Origin: Alloprevotella sp. oral taxon 473 str. F0040
GTDB lineage: Bacteria; Bacteroidota; Bacteroidia; Bacteroidales; Bacteroidaceae
DNA length: 43,899 nt
NCBI RefSeq assembly: GCF_000318095.2
Contig: NZ_KB290718.1
Span: forward strand, 1,344 to 45,242
Direction: 5' to 3'
A program made the position numbers and the translations under genes. Within the stretch, counting starts at the first letter, position 1, and every line of letters begins with the position of its first letter. This document shows, piece after piece, positions 9,638 to 18,737 of the stretch. The notes below the pieces were generated by a model, which ran no database searches, was not told the DNA's origin, and worked only from the letters and a program-made list of their open reading frames with translations.

Positions 9638-9814
9638 TTATTCTACTACTGTTACCAAGTGGTGAACCTTGCGAATCATACCGCGAGTGCAAGCATTGTC
9701 TTCGAGTTCTACAACATGGTAGAGCTTAGTGAGACCAAGCGCATCGAGAGTACGCTTTTGATCTACGGGCGCGCCGATACGGCTGCGAGTTTGCTGAATC
9801 TTAATCTTTGCCAT
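9638..9814 (-). CDS. rpmD: 50S ribosomal protein L30
   Basis: 58 residues from MAKIKIQQTRSRIGAPVDQK. The start at 9814 is chosen because it gives the family length and lies 4 nt after the rpsE stop codon. The open frame extends 26 residues further, into rpsE, with no L30 similarity. The typical segment RTLDALGLTKLYHVVELED is present. Confidence 0.96.
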   Translation of the reverse strand: MAKIKIQQTRSRIGAPVDQKRTLDALGLTKLYHVVELEDNACTRGMIRKVHHLVTVVE

Positions 9815-9818
9815 GTGA

Positions 9819-10325
9819 TTATCCTCTGAAAACTTTATCCAATGAAACACCACGATGTTGAGCCACAGTGCGTGCATCACGCATTTCACCAAGAGCTTGG
9901 ATAGTAGCCTTTACCAAGTTGTGGGGGTTAGAAGAACCCTTTGACTTAGCCAAAACGTTGGTGATACCTACACTTTCGAACACGGGGCGCATAGCACCAC
10001 CGGCTACTACTCCAGTACCTTCAGAAGCGGGGAGGATGAGCACCTCAGCACCGCCGAAGCGAGCAGCTTGTTCGTGAGGAACAGTACCTTTGATGATGGG
10101 CACCTTCACGAGGTTCTTCTTGGCAGCTTCAACACCCTTAGCAATAGCAGCGGTAACTTCGCCTGCCTTACCAAGACCGTAACCGATAACACCCTTACCA
10201 TCACCAACTACTACGATAGCAGCGAAAGTGAAAGTGCGACCACCTTTAGTAACCTTCGTTACACGATTGATAGCAACGAGTCTATCTTTCAATTCTTCAT
10301 TGTTTGCATTTACTCTGTTTGCCAT
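9819..10325 (-). CDS. rpsE: 30S ribosomal protein S5
   Basis: 168 residues. S5 lies at the mRNA entry site and influences decoding accuracy. The N-terminal double-stranded-RNA-binding-like domain (about 10-80, with [20 protein letters not shown] and [17 protein letters not shown]) and the C-terminal domain ([19 protein letters not shown]) are intact. It starts 5 nt after the rplR stop codon. Confidence 0.98.
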   Translation of the reverse strand: MANRVNANNEELKDRLVAINRVTKVTKGGRTFTFAAIVVVGDGKGVIGYGLGKAGEVTAAIAKGVEAAKKNLVKVPIIKGTVPHEQAARFGGAEVLILPASEGTGVVAGGAMRPVFESVGITNVLAKSKGSSNPHNLVKATIQALGEMRDARTVAQHRGVSLDKVFRG

Positions 10326-10330
10326 AATCT

Positions 10331-10675
10331 TTAGAATTTGAGTCCACCATTACGAGCGCCTTCAGCAACTTCCTTCACGCGACCGTGGTAGAGGTAGCCG
10401 TTACGATCAAAAACTACAGTAGTGATACCTGCTTCAAGAGCCTTCTTGGCTACTGCTTCACCCACCTTGAATGCTTGTTCCTTCTTAGGGCAAGCCTCAA
10501 GACCGAGAGAAGAAGCTGCAACGAGCGTGCTGCCTACTTCATCATTGATGATCTGAACGTAGATTTGCTTGTTGCTACGGAAAACGCTCATGCGAGGGCG
10601 TTCAGCCGTGCCAGAAATCTTATTGCGAACGCGATACTTAATCTTTACGCGTCTTGCTTCTTTTACTTTTGTCAT
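10331..10675 (-). CDS. rplR: 50S ribosomal protein L18
   Basis: 114 residues. It binds 5S rRNA in the central protuberance together with L5. The basic N-terminus ([20 protein letters not shown]), the strand [19 protein letters not shown], and the C-terminal [20 protein letters not shown] are typical. It lies 22 nt after rplF. Confidence 0.98.
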   Translation of the reverse strand: MTKVKEARRVKIKYRVRNKISGTAERPRMSVFRSNKQIYVQIINDEVGSTLVAASSLGLEACPKKEQAFKVGEAVAKKALEAGITTVVFDRNGYLYHGRVKEVAEGARNGGLKF

Positions 10676-10697
10676 AATCTTGTGTCGTGATTAGAGA

Positions 10698-11264
10698 TTA
10701 CTTAGCACCTGCCGACTTACCAGACTTACGACGGATTTGTTCACCGACGTAAAGAATACCCTTACCCTTGTAAGGTTCAGGCTTACGGAAAGAGCGAATC
10801 TTAGCACATACGAGGCCAAGAAGCTGCTTGTCGCAAGAAGTGAGGCAGATATAAGGGTTCTTGTTACGCTCCATCTTAGTCTCCACAGAGATTTCCTTAG
10901 GAAGCTGAATCAAGATGGGGTGCGTGAAACCAAGAGAGAATGTGATGAGATTCCCCTTGTTCTCTACACGATAACCGACACCCACAAGTTCCATTTCGGC
11001 CTTGTACTGTTCAGTTACACCAACAACCATGTTGTTGACGAGGGCGCGGTAGAGGCCATGGAACGCTTGCTTTTGCTTTTGTTCCACTTCGCTGTTCTCA
11101 TCGATAGCGAAGGTGATTTGACCATCTGCGATAGTGACAATGATAGAGGGATCAACAGCCTGAGAGAGTTCACCCTTCGGACCTTTAACGGTCACTACAT
11201 TATCCTTCAGGGTAGCTTCTACGCCTGCAGGAATGTTAATCGGCAATTTACCAATTCTAGACAT
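10698..11264 (-). CDS. rplF: 50S ribosomal protein L6
   Basis: 188 residues from MSRIGKLPINIPAGVEATLK. The start at 11264 is preferred over a start 11 codons upstream because L6 proteins begin with MSRIGK and the upstream part reaches toward rpsH. Two repeated domains are visible; the second ends with the signature KPEPYKGKGILYVGE. L6 lies near the sarcin-ricin loop and the factor-binding site. Confidence 0.97.
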   Translation of the reverse strand: MSRIGKLPINIPAGVEATLKDNVVTVKGPKGELSQAVDPSIIVTIADGQITFAIDENSEVEQKQKQAFHGLYRALVNNMVVGVTEQYKAEMELVGVGYRVENKGNLITFSLGFTHPILIQLPKEISVETKMERNKNPYICLTSCDKQLLGLVCAKIRSFRKPEPYKGKGILYVGEQIRRKSGKSAGAK

Positions 11265-11281
11265 TTTGTTCCTTCTGTTTA

Positions 11282-11677
11282 TTAGTATACATAGCAAAGA
11301 ACCTCACCGCCAATCTTGAGGGCAGCAGCTTCCTTGTCTGTCATAACACCTTTGGACGTGGAGATGATAGCAATACCAAGTCCGTTGATTACGCGAGGCA
11401 TGTCACGGTAACCAGTATACTTACGCATACCTGGAGTAGAAACACGCTTCAAGCTCTTAATTGCGCTCACCTTAGTGGCGGGGTTGTACTTAAGAGCGAT
11501 TTTGATAGTGCCTTGAGGCCCTACTTCCTCAAACTTGTAGTTGAGGATATAGCCCTTGTCGAAGAGGATCTTAGTGATGTCCTTCTTCAAGTTTGACGCA
11601 GGAACTTCAACTACGCGATGCTTAGCTTGAATCGCGTTGCGAAGACGGGTCAAAAAGTCTGCTATAGGATCAGTCAT
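11282..11677 (-). CDS. rpsH: 30S ribosomal protein S8
   Basis: 131 residues. S8 is a primary binder of the central domain of 16S rRNA and, in enterobacteria, the translational repressor of the spc operon. The start MTDPIADFLTRLRNAIQAKH and the C-terminal GLGIAIISTSKGVMTDKEA are typical. It lies 73 nt after rpsN. Confidence 0.98.
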   Translation of the reverse strand: MTDPIADFLTRLRNAIQAKHRVVEVPASNLKKDITKILFDKGYILNYKFEEVGPQGTIKIALKYNPATKVSAIKSLKRVSTPGMRKYTGYRDMPRVINGLGIAIISTSKGVMTDKEAAALKIGGEVLCYVY

Positions 11678-11750
11678 TTATTGAGAGTTTAATTTATCGG
11701 GAAGTTCCCGACAGTGTTAAATATTTGTTGGTCTCAATTGAGAGTGCATC

Positions 11751-12053
11751 TTACCAAGATGCTTTGCGAACGCCAGGGATAAGACCTGCAGAAGCCATCT
11801 CGCGGAATTGGATACGAGAAAGACCGAAGAGGCGGATATAACCCTTAGGACGACCCGTGATCTTGCAACGGTTGTGCAAACGGATGGGGTTAGCGTTGCG
11901 AGGAATGCGTTGGAGCTTTTGAGCAGCTTCGAAAGCAGCTTGGGGATCATCGCTGTGATTAACGATTTCCTTAAGAGCAGCACGCTTAGCAGCATACTTA
12001 GCAACCATTTTGGCACGCTTCACTTCGCGTGCTTTCATTGATTCTTTTGCCAT
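11751..12053 (-). CDS. rpsN: 30S ribosomal protein S14 (zinc-free type)
   Basis: 100 residues with [20 protein letters not shown] at the start and the family signature [20 protein letters not shown] near residues 58-77. There is no CxxC pair, so this is the zinc-independent form. The middle (about residues 29-52, with [20 protein letters not shown]) makes it about ten residues longer than the 89-residue form I recall from Bacteroides. It lies 8 nt after rplE. Confidence 0.97.
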   Translation of the reverse strand: MAKESMKAREVKRAKMVAKYAAKRAALKEIVNHSDDPQAAFEAAQKLQRIPRNANPIRLHNRCKITGRPKGYIRLFGLSRIQFREMASAGLIPGVRKASW

Positions 12054-12061
12054 ATCGCTGA

Positions 12062-12616
12062 TTAGTTGTTTTTAGCGTTCTTGAAAGGAAGACCAAATTC
12101 CTTGAGGAGAGCGTAGCCCTCTTCGTCGGTGGGAGCAGAAGTCACGAAAGTGATGTTCATACCCAAGATACGATCGATAGAGTCGATGTTGATTTCGGGG
12201 AAGATGATCTGTTCTTGAATACCGAGAGTGTAGTTACCACGGCCATCGAACTTGCTTTCGATACCCTTGAAGTCACGGATACGTGGGAGAGCCACACGTA
12301 CGAGCTTTTCAAGGAATTCGTACATTTGCTCACGACGGAGAGTTACCATCACGCCGATAGGCATCTTCTTACGAAGCTTAAAGTTAGCAACGTCCTTCTT
12401 AGAAACAGTAGCAACTGCCTTTTGACCAGTAATTGCTGTGAGTTCGTTGATAGCTACATCGATAATCTTCTTATCAGCAGTAGCACTACCAAGACCTTGG
12501 TTAATAACGATTTTCTTGAGGACGGGGATCTGCATAGAAGAAGAGTAGTTGAACTGCTTCATCAACGCAGGAGCAATGCGCTCCTTATATTCTTTCTTGA
12601 GTTGTGCGGTATTCAT
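12062..12616 (-). CDS. rplE: 50S ribosomal protein L5
   Basis: 184 residues. L5 binds 5S rRNA and contacts the P-site tRNA. Family segments are [40 protein letters not shown] and [18 protein letters not shown]. Its start follows the rplX stop by 2 nt, which suggests coupled translation. Confidence 0.98.
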   Translation of the reverse strand: MNTAQLKKEYKERIAPALMKQFNYSSSMQIPVLKKIVINQGLGSATADKKIIDVAINELTAITGQKAVATVSKKDVANFKLRKKMPIGVMVTLRREQMYEFLEKLVRVALPRIRDFKGIESKFDGRGNYTLGIQEQIIFPEINIDSIDRILGMNITFVTSAPTDEEGYALLKEFGLPFKNAKNN

Positions 12617-12618
12617 TA

Positions 12619-12936
12619 CTAAATCTCCTCTCCTGATTTTTTAGCGATGCGGACGAGCTTACCTTCAGCGTTACGCTGACGACCGATGCGAGTGGGCTTG
12701 CCGGTCTTAGGATCAACCACATTCAAATTGGAAATGTGAATGGGAGCTTCCGTTTTCACGAAACCACCCTGAGGATTCTGGGCGCTGGGCTTCTGGCTCT
12801 TTTGAACCATGTTGAGACCTTCCACGATAGCGCGTTGTTTGTCAACGAGGACACGAACCACCTTACCGGTCTTGTTCTTATCCTTACCTGCAAGCACGCA
12901 CACAGTGTCACCCTTCTTAATATGTAACTTACTCAT
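12619..12936 (-). CDS. rplX: 50S ribosomal protein L24
   Basis: 105 residues with an N-terminal KOW motif: [20 protein letters not shown], then [21 protein letters not shown]24 starts 50S assembly by binding domain I of 23S rRNA. It lies 29 nt after rplN. Confidence 0.98.
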   Translation of the reverse strand: MSKLHIKKGDTVCVLAGKDKNKTGKVVRVLVDKQRAIVEGLNMVQKSQKPSAQNPQGGFVKTEAPIHISNLNVVDPKTGKPTRIGRQRNAEGKLVRIAKKSGEEI

Positions 12937-12965
12937 GTGAGATGTTAGTCTTTATTAGTGTGGGA

Positions 12966-13331
12966 TTAGAGTACTTCAGGTGCCAAAGAAACCACCTTCA
13001 TGTTTACTGCACGAAGCTCACGAGCCACAGGGCCGAAGATACGGCTACCTCTCAACTCACCTGCATTGTTCAAAAGAACGCATGCATTGTCATCAAAGCG
13101 GATGTAAGAACCATCAGGACGACGGATTTCCTTCTTCGTACGTACAATCAGTGCCTTTGAAACAGCACCCTTTTTGATATCGCTGGATGGGATGACGCTC
13201 TTCACAGAAACGACAATCACATCACCTACAGAAGCGTAGCGACGCTTCGTACCGCCGAGTACGCGAATGCAGAGTGCTTCACGAGCACCGCTGTTATCGC
13301 AAACGGTCAATCTAGATTCTGTCTGGATCAT
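12966..13331 (-). CDS. rplN: 50S ribosomal protein L14
   Basis: 121 residues, standard length. Conserved segments are [20 protein letters not shown] and [21 protein letters not shown]14 forms part of the subunit interface. It starts 2 nt after the rpsQ stop codon. Confidence 0.98.
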   Translation of the reverse strand: MIQTESRLTVCDNSGAREALCIRVLGGTKRRYASVGDVIVVSVKSVIPSSDIKKGAVSKALIVRTKKEIRRPDGSYIRFDDNACVLLNNAGELRGSRIFGPVARELRAVNMKVVSLAPEVL

Positions 13332-13333
13332 GA

Positions 13334-13588
13334 TTACTTAGCTCTTTCTACGATTTCTACAACTCTCCAACGCTTGGTCTTGCTCAAGGGACGGGTTTCC
13401 ATGATGAGCACGGTATCACCAACGTTGCAATCGTTCTTCTCGTCGTGAGCGTGATACTTCTTCGTCTTGGAGATAAACTTACCATAAATAGGGTGCTTCT
13501 CTTTGAATTTTGCGGCAACCACGATGGTTTTGTCCATCTTGTTGCTCACAACAACACCCTGACGAGTTTTTCTTAAATTTCTTTCCAT
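13334..13588 (-). CDS. rpsQ: 30S ribosomal protein S17
   Basis: 84 residues from [20 protein letters not shown]. The start at 13588 is chosen because S17 proteins begin MERN/MEKN and the open frame upstream (16 residues) is unrelated. The OB fold and the segment [20 protein letters not shown] are clear. Upstream lies a 139-nt gap with strong secondary structure, unusual because rpmC and rpsQ normally almost touch. Confidence 0.97.
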   Translation of the reverse strand: MERNLRKTRQGVVVSNKMDKTIVVAAKFKEKHPIYGKFISKTKKYHAHDEKNDCNVGDTVLIMETRPLSKTKRWRVVEIVERAK

Positions 13589-13727
13589 TCTGGATTGTGT
13601 ATAGATTGTTGGTTTGAACTTCAGTGCTATGTTCACTGTCTATTCGTTGCGGTGCCTACTTCTCAGCAATTCAACAATGAGCAACAGCAACGTATAGCAT
13701 GAGCATAGCCTTTAGTTCGTCACCGAT
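13589..13727 (-). promoter_or_regulatory. Structured spacer between rpmC and rpsQ (candidate cis-regulatory RNA)
   Basis: A 139-nt untranslated gap. A long stem joins 13640-13650 with 13687-13697: CTAT-t-CGTTGC pairs with GCAACG-t-ATAG, ten pairs interrupted by one T:T mismatch. The enclosed 36 nt contain a smaller CTCA/TGAG helix. Further copies of GCTATG and CATAGC flank it and could form an alternative pairing. No TAnnTTTG promoter was found. A gap of this size here is atypical, so a regulatory or RNA-processing role is inferred. Confidence 0.55.
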
Positions 13728-13913
13728 TTACTTTTCGTTCAACACAGTCTTCATCTGCGCGATGGTACGACGGAGCGTCTTGATCTGTGCAGGATTTTCC
13801 AGGGGAGAGATGCTGTGGTTGATCACCAAAGTGTCATAGGCTGCAACCTCAGCTGCAAGGCGTTCTGCGAGTTCGCCCTTGCTTTTCAGTTCACGAATTT
13901 CTGCAATCTTCAT
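13728..13913 (-). CDS. rpmC: 50S ribosomal protein L29
   Basis: 61 residues starting MKIAEIRELKSKGELAERLA, two helices typical of L29 at the exit tunnel, where SRP and trigger factor dock. The ATG at 13913 is preferred. An in-frame TTG two codons upstream would overlap the rplP stop codon. It lies 2 nt after rplP and is followed by the structured 139-nt spacer. Confidence 0.95.
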   Translation of the reverse strand: MKIAEIRELKSKGELAERLAAEVAAYDTLVINHSISPLENPAQIKTLRRTIAQMKTVLNEK

Positions 13914-13915
13914 AA

Positions 13916-14341
13916 TCAAGCTTTTTTGTCGTAGTCGTGTCTAACAATGAACTTAGTGGTCACGGGGAGCTTCTGCGCTGCGAGGCGAAGAGCTTCTTTA
14001 GCCACCTCGAAGGGAACACCTTCAATTTCAAAGATGATGCGACCAGGAGTGATGGGGAACACAAAACCTACGGGGTCACCCTTACCCTTACCCATGCGGA
14101 CGTCGGCAGGCTTCTTAGTGATAGGTTTGTCAGGGAAAATGCGAATCCAGCTCTGTCCTTCACGTTGCATGTAACGCGTCATAGCGATACGTGCAGCTTC
14201 GATTTGACGACCGGTAATCCAGTGCGTATCGAGGCTCTTGATGCCGAAGCTACCAAAAGCGAGTTGGTTACCGCGCTGTGCGTTGCCTTTGCTGCGGCCC
14301 TTATGAGGGCGGCGGTACTTAGTTCTTTTAGGCTGTAACAT
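13916..14341 (-). CDS. rplP: 50S ribosomal protein L16
   Basis: 141 residues. L16 contacts A- and P-site tRNAs near the peptidyl transferase centre. Signatures are [40 protein letters not shown], and [19 protein letters not shown]. It lies 20 nt after rpsC. Confidence 0.98.
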   Translation of the reverse strand: MLQPKRTKYRRPHKGRSKGNAQRGNQLAFGSFGIKSLDTHWITGRQIEAARIAMTRYMQREGQSWIRIFPDKPITKKPADVRMGKGKGDPVGFVFPITPGRIIFEIEGVPFEVAKEALRLAAQKLPVTTKFIVRHDYDKKA

Positions 14342-14361
14342 AATGCTCTAAACGGAATCGA

Positions 14362-15150
14362 TTAACGGTTTGAATTTCTCTTGTTGCGGAAGTTACCACG
14401 ACCTTCACGACGACCGCCTTCACGACGACCATTCTCCTTCTCAGCAGTGAAGTTAGGAGCGAGGTCACGCTTGCCATAAACTTCGCCACGGCAGATCCAC
14501 ACCTTAATACCAAGGATACCCACTTTAGTGAGGGCTTCAGTTTGGCAATAGTCGATGTCTGCACGGAAAGTGTGGAGAGGTGTACGACCTTCCTTGTACA
14601 TTTCGCTACGAGCGATTTCAGCACCGTTCAAGCGACCGCTGATTTGTATTTTAATACCTTCTGCACCACCACGCATTGTATTCTCGATAGCCTTCTTGAT
14701 AGCACGACGGTAAGCAATCTTACCTTCAATTTGGCGTGCGATAGACTTTGCTACGATATTAGCGTCGAGGTCAGGCTTCTTCACTTCGAAGATGTTGATT
14801 TGAACATCCTTGTTCGTAATCTTCTGAAGTTGAAGTTTGAGTTGCTCTACATCCTTACCACCTTGGCCGATGATCATGCCAGGACGGCTAGTGCACACCG
14901 TGATTGTCACCAATTTAGGTGTACGTTCGATAACGATGCGAGAAACGTATTCATAAACACTGGTAAATTCTTTTTTGCTAGCGTTGCGACCGGGCTTCTC
15001 GATGTAGTTCTTGAAACGAGCATCGAGGTACTCACGGATCTTGCTATCTTCGAGAATGCTGTCGCCGAAGTTAGAACCACCGAACCAGTTGGAGTCCCAA
15101 CCGCGGATGATGCCAAGTCGGTTGGCGATAGGATTAATCTTTTGTCCCAT
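14362..15150 (-). CDS. rpsC: 30S ribosomal protein S3
   Basis: 262 residues. The KH domain (about 60-110, with [16 protein letters not shown]-like sequence) and the C-terminal domain ([20 protein letters not shown]) form the mRNA entry channel with S4 and S5. The last 30 or so residues are an Arg-, Gly- and Asn-rich tail ([19 protein letters not shown]) beyond the usual end. The tail is probably flexible and RNA-contacting. It lies 12 nt after rplV. Confidence 0.98.
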   Translation of the reverse strand: MGQKINPIANRLGIIRGWDSNWFGGSNFGDSILEDSKIREYLDARFKNYIEKPGRNASKKEFTSVYEYVSRIVIERTPKLVTITVCTSRPGMIIGQGGKDVEQLKLQLQKITNKDVQINIFEVKKPDLDANIVAKSIARQIEGKIAYRRAIKKAIENTMRGGAEGIKIQISGRLNGAEIARSEMYKEGRTPLHTFRADIDYCQTEALTKVGILGIKVWICRGEVYGKRDLAPNFTAEKENGRREGGRREGRGNFRNKRNSNR

Positions 15151-15162
15151 TTCTTTTACTAA

Positions 15163-15567
15163 TTAGTCGTTGGTTTCTTCTTTAGTACCCACGAAAATAG
15201 TCACGTGGTTAGAACGTTTGCGGATGCGATAGCCACGACCTTGGGGTGCAGGGCGCATGCGCTTGAGCGTTGCACCACCGTCAACGAAGATCTTCGTGAT
15301 GAAGAGTTCGCCTTCTTCGGCTTTGCGATTATTCTTTGCTTCCCAGTTAGCGATGGCAGAGCGAAGGAGCTTCTCTACGTCGTTAGACGCAGCCTTCTTG
15401 CTGAAGCGGAGCGTGCCGAGGGCGCGATTCACTTCCATGCCGCGCACCAAGTCTACTACGTAGCGCATCTTGCGGGGAGACGAAGGACAATCATTCAACT
15501 TTGCAAAATACTGGGTTTTGAGAGCCGCTTTGCGAGCTTCAGCGGCGAGTCTTTTTCTAGCTCCCAT
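15163..15567 (-). CDS. rplV: 50S ribosomal protein L22
   Basis: 134 residues. The protein has the long beta hairpin that lines the exit tunnel ([20 protein letters not shown], the usual macrolide-related loop) and the core [19 protein letters not shown]. It lies 69 nt after rpsS. Confidence 0.98.
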   Translation of the reverse strand: MGARKRLAAEARKAALKTQYFAKLNDCPSSPRKMRYVVDLVRGMEVNRALGTLRFSKKAASNDVEKLLRSAIANWEAKNNRKAEEGELFITKIFVDGGATLKRMRPAPQGRGYRIRKRSNHVTIFVGTKEETND

Positions 15568-15636
15568 TATTTAGAGATTGAGATGTTGATTATTGGAATG
15601 GATTGATTTGTGTGAGGTAATCAAGTGCGAAGTAGA

Positions 15637-15903
15637 TTACTTCTTGTTGCCGCCGTGACCACCGAACTTACGAGTGGGAGCGAACTCACCGAACTTGTGA
15701 CCTACCATGTTTTCAGTCACATAAACGGGAATGAACTTGTTACCATTGTGCACTGCGACAGTGTGACCCACGAAATCGGGGGAAATCATCGAAGCGCGAG
15801 CCCAAGTTTTCACCACATTCTTCTTACCACTTTCGTTCATGGCAAGAATCTTCTTCTCGAGAGAAACTGCGATGTATGGACCTTTCTTAAGAGAACGACT
15901 CAT
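15637..15903 (-). CDS. rpsS: 30S ribosomal protein S19
   Basis: 88 residues beginning [20 protein letters not shown], with the conserved [20 protein letters not shown] and [21 protein letters not shown]19 pairs with S13 in the 30S head. It lies 21 nt after rplB. Confidence 0.98.
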   Translation of the reverse strand: MSRSLKKGPYIAVSLEKKILAMNESGKKNVVKTWARASMISPDFVGHTVAVHNGNKFIPVYVTENMVGHKFGEFAPTRKFGGHGGNKK

Positions 15904-15924
15904 ATTGCGATTCTTTTAGTGCTG

Positions 15925-16749
15925 TTATTTCTTACGTCTTTCGATAATGTACTTGTTGCTCTGCTTCTTAGGTGCACGAGTCTTGAGACCCTTAGCATAG
16001 AGACCAGTACGAGAGCGTGGGTGTCCACCGCTTTGGCGTCCTTCACCACCACCCATGGGGTGATCTACAGGGTTCATCACAACACCACGGTTGTGAGGAC
16101 GACGACCAAGCCAGCGGCTACGACCTGCCTTACCAGAAGATTCGAGAGCGTGGTCAGAGTTACCTACGCTACCGATTGTAGCTTTGCAAGCACTGAGAAT
16201 TTGACGAGTTTCTCCAGAGGGCAACTTGATAACACAATACTTACCTTCACGAGAAGTGAGCTGAGCGAAGTTACCAGCAGAGCGAACGAGAAGTGCGCCT
16301 TGACCAGGACGAAGCTCAATGTTGTGGATCACAGTACCCACGGGGATGTTTTGAAGAGGAAGTGCGTTACCTACTTCAGGAGCAGCTTCAGCACCAGAGA
16401 GGAGCTGATCGCCAACCTTCAATCCATTGGGAGCGATGATATAACGCTTTTCACCATCAGCATAGTAAAGAAGAGCGATACGAGCAGAACGGTTTGGATC
16501 ATACTCGATAGTCTTTACCACTGCGGGAACTCCATCTTTCTCACGCTTGAAGTCGATAAAACGGAACTTACGCTTATGACCACCGCCGAGATAACGCATA
16601 GTCATCTTACCGACGTTATTGCGACCACCGCTAGCACGCTTACCGCTAACGAGAGATTTTTCCGGTACTGATGCAGTAATTTCTTCGAAAGTACCGATAG
16701 CTTTGTGTCTTTGGCCCGGAGTCGTGGGCTTAAATTTACGTACTGCCAT
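15925..16749 (-). CDS. rplB: 50S ribosomal protein L2
   Basis: 274 residues, standard length. L2 is needed for subunit joining and peptidyl transfer. The conserved C-terminal loop [20 protein letters not shown] carries the invariant His near the active site. The N-terminal OB fold and the SH3-like domain are intact. It lies 8 nt after rplW. Confidence 0.98.
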   Translation of the reverse strand: MAVRKFKPTTPGQRHKAIGTFEEITASVPEKSLVSGKRASGGRNNVGKMTMRYLGGGHKRKFRFIDFKREKDGVPAVVKTIEYDPNRSARIALLYYADGEKRYIIAPNGLKVGDQLLSGAEAAPEVGNALPLQNIPVGTVIHNIELRPGQGALLVRSAGNFAQLTSREGKYCVIKLPSGETRQILSACKATIGSVGNSDHALESSGKAGRSRWLGRRPHNRGVVMNPVDHPMGGGEGRQSGGHPRSRTGLYAKGLKTRAPKKQSNKYIIERRKK

Positions 16750-16757
16750 TTCTTTGT

Positions 16758-17048
16758 TTAGATATTGCTATAGAAATCGATGGCCTCGCCTTCCTTCACA
16801 GTGACAATAGCCTTCTTGAAAGCGTTGGTACGACCACGAAGGAGACCAGCGCGAGTATAGCGAGACTTGCTCTTACCAGCGTAAACCATTGTGTTCACGT
16901 CAGTAACCGTCACACCGTAGCGTGCTTCTACCTCAGCCTTGATTTGGAGCTTATTGGCAGTTGGCTTCACTACGAAACCGAACTTATTCTGCTTTTCAGA
17001 AAGTTCGTTCAGTTTTTCCGTAACGATGGGTTTAATAATGAATGCCAT
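16758..17048 (-). CDS. rplW: 50S ribosomal protein L23
   Basis: 96 residues. It is the exit-tunnel docking site for trigger factor and SRP. Family segments are [20 protein letters not shown] and [20 protein letters not shown]. It lies 23 nt after rplD. Confidence 0.97.
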   Translation of the reverse strand: MAFIIKPIVTEKLNELSEKQNKFGFVVKPTANKLQIKAEVEARYGVTVTDVNTMVYAGKSKSRYTRAGLLRGRTNAFKKAIVTVKEGEAIDFYSNI

Positions 17049-17071
17049 TACTTCGTTGTTTAATGAGATAA

Positions 17072-17701
17072 TTACTTAGCGAGTACTTCTTCTACCTTTG
17101 CTACTGCGCTTTCGGTGAGCACCAAAACAGCTGCATCAAGCACACCATAAGTGTTGATATCAGAAGCAACAGCAACTTTTGCCTTGGGAAGGTTACGAGC
17201 TGAGAGATAGAGATTCTTATCGCTACCAGGAGCTACGAAGAGCACCTTCTTGCCTGCAAGGTTAAGATCATTGAGCAATGCGATAAAGCTCTTTGTCTTA
17301 GGAGTTTCAAAAGTGAAATCTTCTACTACTACAAGCGCATTTTCTTGAACCTTGTAGCTCAATGCAGAACGACGAGCCAACTGCTTCACCTTCTTATTGA
17401 GCTTAAAGCGATAGTCACGAGGTTTTGGACCAAACACGCGAGCACCACCTACGAGTACAGGTGAATTGATATCACCACGACGTGCGCCACCGCCACCTTT
17501 CTGACGACCGAGCTTACGAGTAGAACCAGACATCTCGCTACGTTCCTTAGACTTCGCAGTGCCTTGGCGTTGTGCAGCAAGATATTGCTTTACATCAAGA
17601 TAAATAGCGTGGTCATTAGGCTCAACACCGAAGACACTGTCGTTAAGAGTCACCTTCTTACCAGTATCTTGACCCTTAATATTCAATACACTAACTTCCA
17701 T
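17072..17701 (-). CDS. rplD: 50S ribosomal protein L4
   Basis: 209 residues. The extended tunnel loop ([20 protein letters not shown] and [20 protein letters not shown]) and the Rossmann-like globular domain are clear. In gamma-proteobacteria L4 represses the S10 operon. Whether it acts on the structured leader of this operon is unknown. It starts 3 nt after the rplC stop codon. Confidence 0.98.
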   Translation of the reverse strand: MEVSVLNIKGQDTGKKVTLNDSVFGVEPNDHAIYLDVKQYLAAQRQGTAKSKERSEMSGSTRKLGRQKGGGGARRGDINSPVLVGGARVFGPKPRDYRFKLNKKVKQLARRSALSYKVQENALVVVEDFTFETPKTKSFIALLNDLNLAGKKVLFVAPGSDKNLYLSARNLPKAKVAVASDINTYGVLDAAVLVLTESAVAKVEEVLAK

Positions 17702-17704
17702 GTC

Positions 17705-18319
17705 TTACTTTTCTACAATTACGATTGAACCATTGCAACCAGGAACACTACCCTTAATCAAAAGGAGATTATGTTCAGGGATCACCTTTAACACTTTCAA
17801 GTTCTGAGTAGTCACGCGCTTGCCACCCATTTGGCCACCCATGCGCAAACCCTTAAACACCTTTGCGGGATAAGAGCAAGCACCGATAGAACCGGGCTTA
17901 CGGAGACGGTCATCTTGACCGTGAGTAGACTGACCTACACCACCAAAACCATGGCGTTTCACAACACCCTGAAAACCTTTACCCTTAGAAGTCCCAACAA
18001 CATCAACGAAGTCGTTTTCGCCAAAGAGTTCTACAGTCACTGCATCACCAAGGTTGAGCTCTTGTTCGTAAACAAACTCAGCCAAATGACGCTTAGGCGT
18101 AACACCAGCTTTCTTGAAGTGACCAAGGAGAGGAGCAGAAACATTCTTTTCCTTTACATCTTGAAAGCCAACTTGCACAGCAGAATAACCGTCTTTTTCA
18201 ACAGTCTTAATCTGAGTAACTACGCAAGGACCGCATTCAATTACAGTGCACGGCACATTTTTGCCGTCGGCACCGAAAACGGAAGTCATTCCGATTTTCT
18301 TACCTAATAATCCTGGCAT
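17705..18319 (-). CDS. rplC: 50S ribosomal protein L3
   Basis: 204 residues beginning [20 protein letters not shown], with the loop [20 protein letters not shown] that reaches the peptidyl transferase centre and [20 protein letters not shown]. It is the first gene of the operon here. rpsJ, which normally precedes it, is absent from the upstream sequence, and a promoter and a 140-nt structured leader take its place. Confidence 0.98.
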   Translation of the reverse strand: MPGLLGKKIGMTSVFGADGKNVPCTVIECGPCVVTQIKTVEKDGYSAVQVGFQDVKEKNVSAPLLGHFKKAGVTPKRHLAEFVYEQELNLGDAVTVELFGENDFVDVVGTSKGKGFQGVVKRHGFGGVGQSTHGQDDRLRKPGSIGACSYPAKVFKGLRMGGQMGGKRVTTQNLKVLKVIPEHNLLLIKGSVPGCNGSIVIVEK

Positions 18320-18461
18320 TTGGAATTTTATTGATTTTTGATTTCGTAGCCCGCTTCAGTCACTACCTCAGCGGGGCGAATGGTTATTATTCAGTTTAAG
18401 TCGTATAACCGATTGATTATCACGGCTTGAAGCCGTAGAAGAGCGCACAGCTCTTACTTTT
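18320..18461 (-). promoter_or_regulatory. Structured 5' leader of the rplC operon
   Basis: About 140 nt between the inferred transcription start and rplC. Three hairpins are visible: 18439-18455 (AAGAGC/GCTCTT, 5-nt loop), 18422-18436 (ACGGCT/AGCCGT, 3-nt loop), and 18350-18375 (CCCGCT/AGCGGG, 14-nt loop). None is followed by a clear U tract, so simple attenuation is not obvious. A role as a ribosomal-protein binding leader is inferred from position and structure only. Confidence 0.55.
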
Positions 18462-18467
18462 GCGGTA

Positions 18468-18498
18468 CAAAGATACGAACTTTCTCTGAAACCACCAA
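18468..18498 (-). promoter_or_regulatory. Promoter of the rplC-rplQ operon
   Basis: On the minus strand, TATCTTTG at 18475-18468 matches the Bacteroidetes -7 box TAnnTTTG. A TTG at 18498-18496 lies 20 bp upstream as the -33 element. Transcription would start near 18461. Confidence 0.65.
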
Positions 18499-18737
18499 GC
18501 AAATCATCTAATTTACAGCGTTTTTTAGCACTTTTCTTTCACTATGCCCTTTCGACCTATTCTCCACCCCCTGCATCAACCTTACCAAAAGAAAATAGCA
18601 TTATTTAATTATCTCCGAAATATGAGCAGGAAAATTAGAAATATCATAAAATACAGAAAAACGCTATATACACTATCTTAAACTCTCCTCTGGAGATGCC
18701 CTCCTTCCCCATCAGATGCTGTATATAATTTATGTTC
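18499..18737. other. Intergenic region between the operon promoter and the TlpA-like gene
   Basis: AT-rich, about 240 bp, between the rplC promoter and the 3' end of the lipoprotein gene at 18738. No open frame, convincing terminator or RNA gene was seen. Confidence 0.4.

Noticed and set aside
13914-13919. TTG start for rpmC two codons upstream of the ATG
   Set aside because: It would overlap the rplP stop codon, and the ATG at 13913 gives the standard L29 N-terminus.
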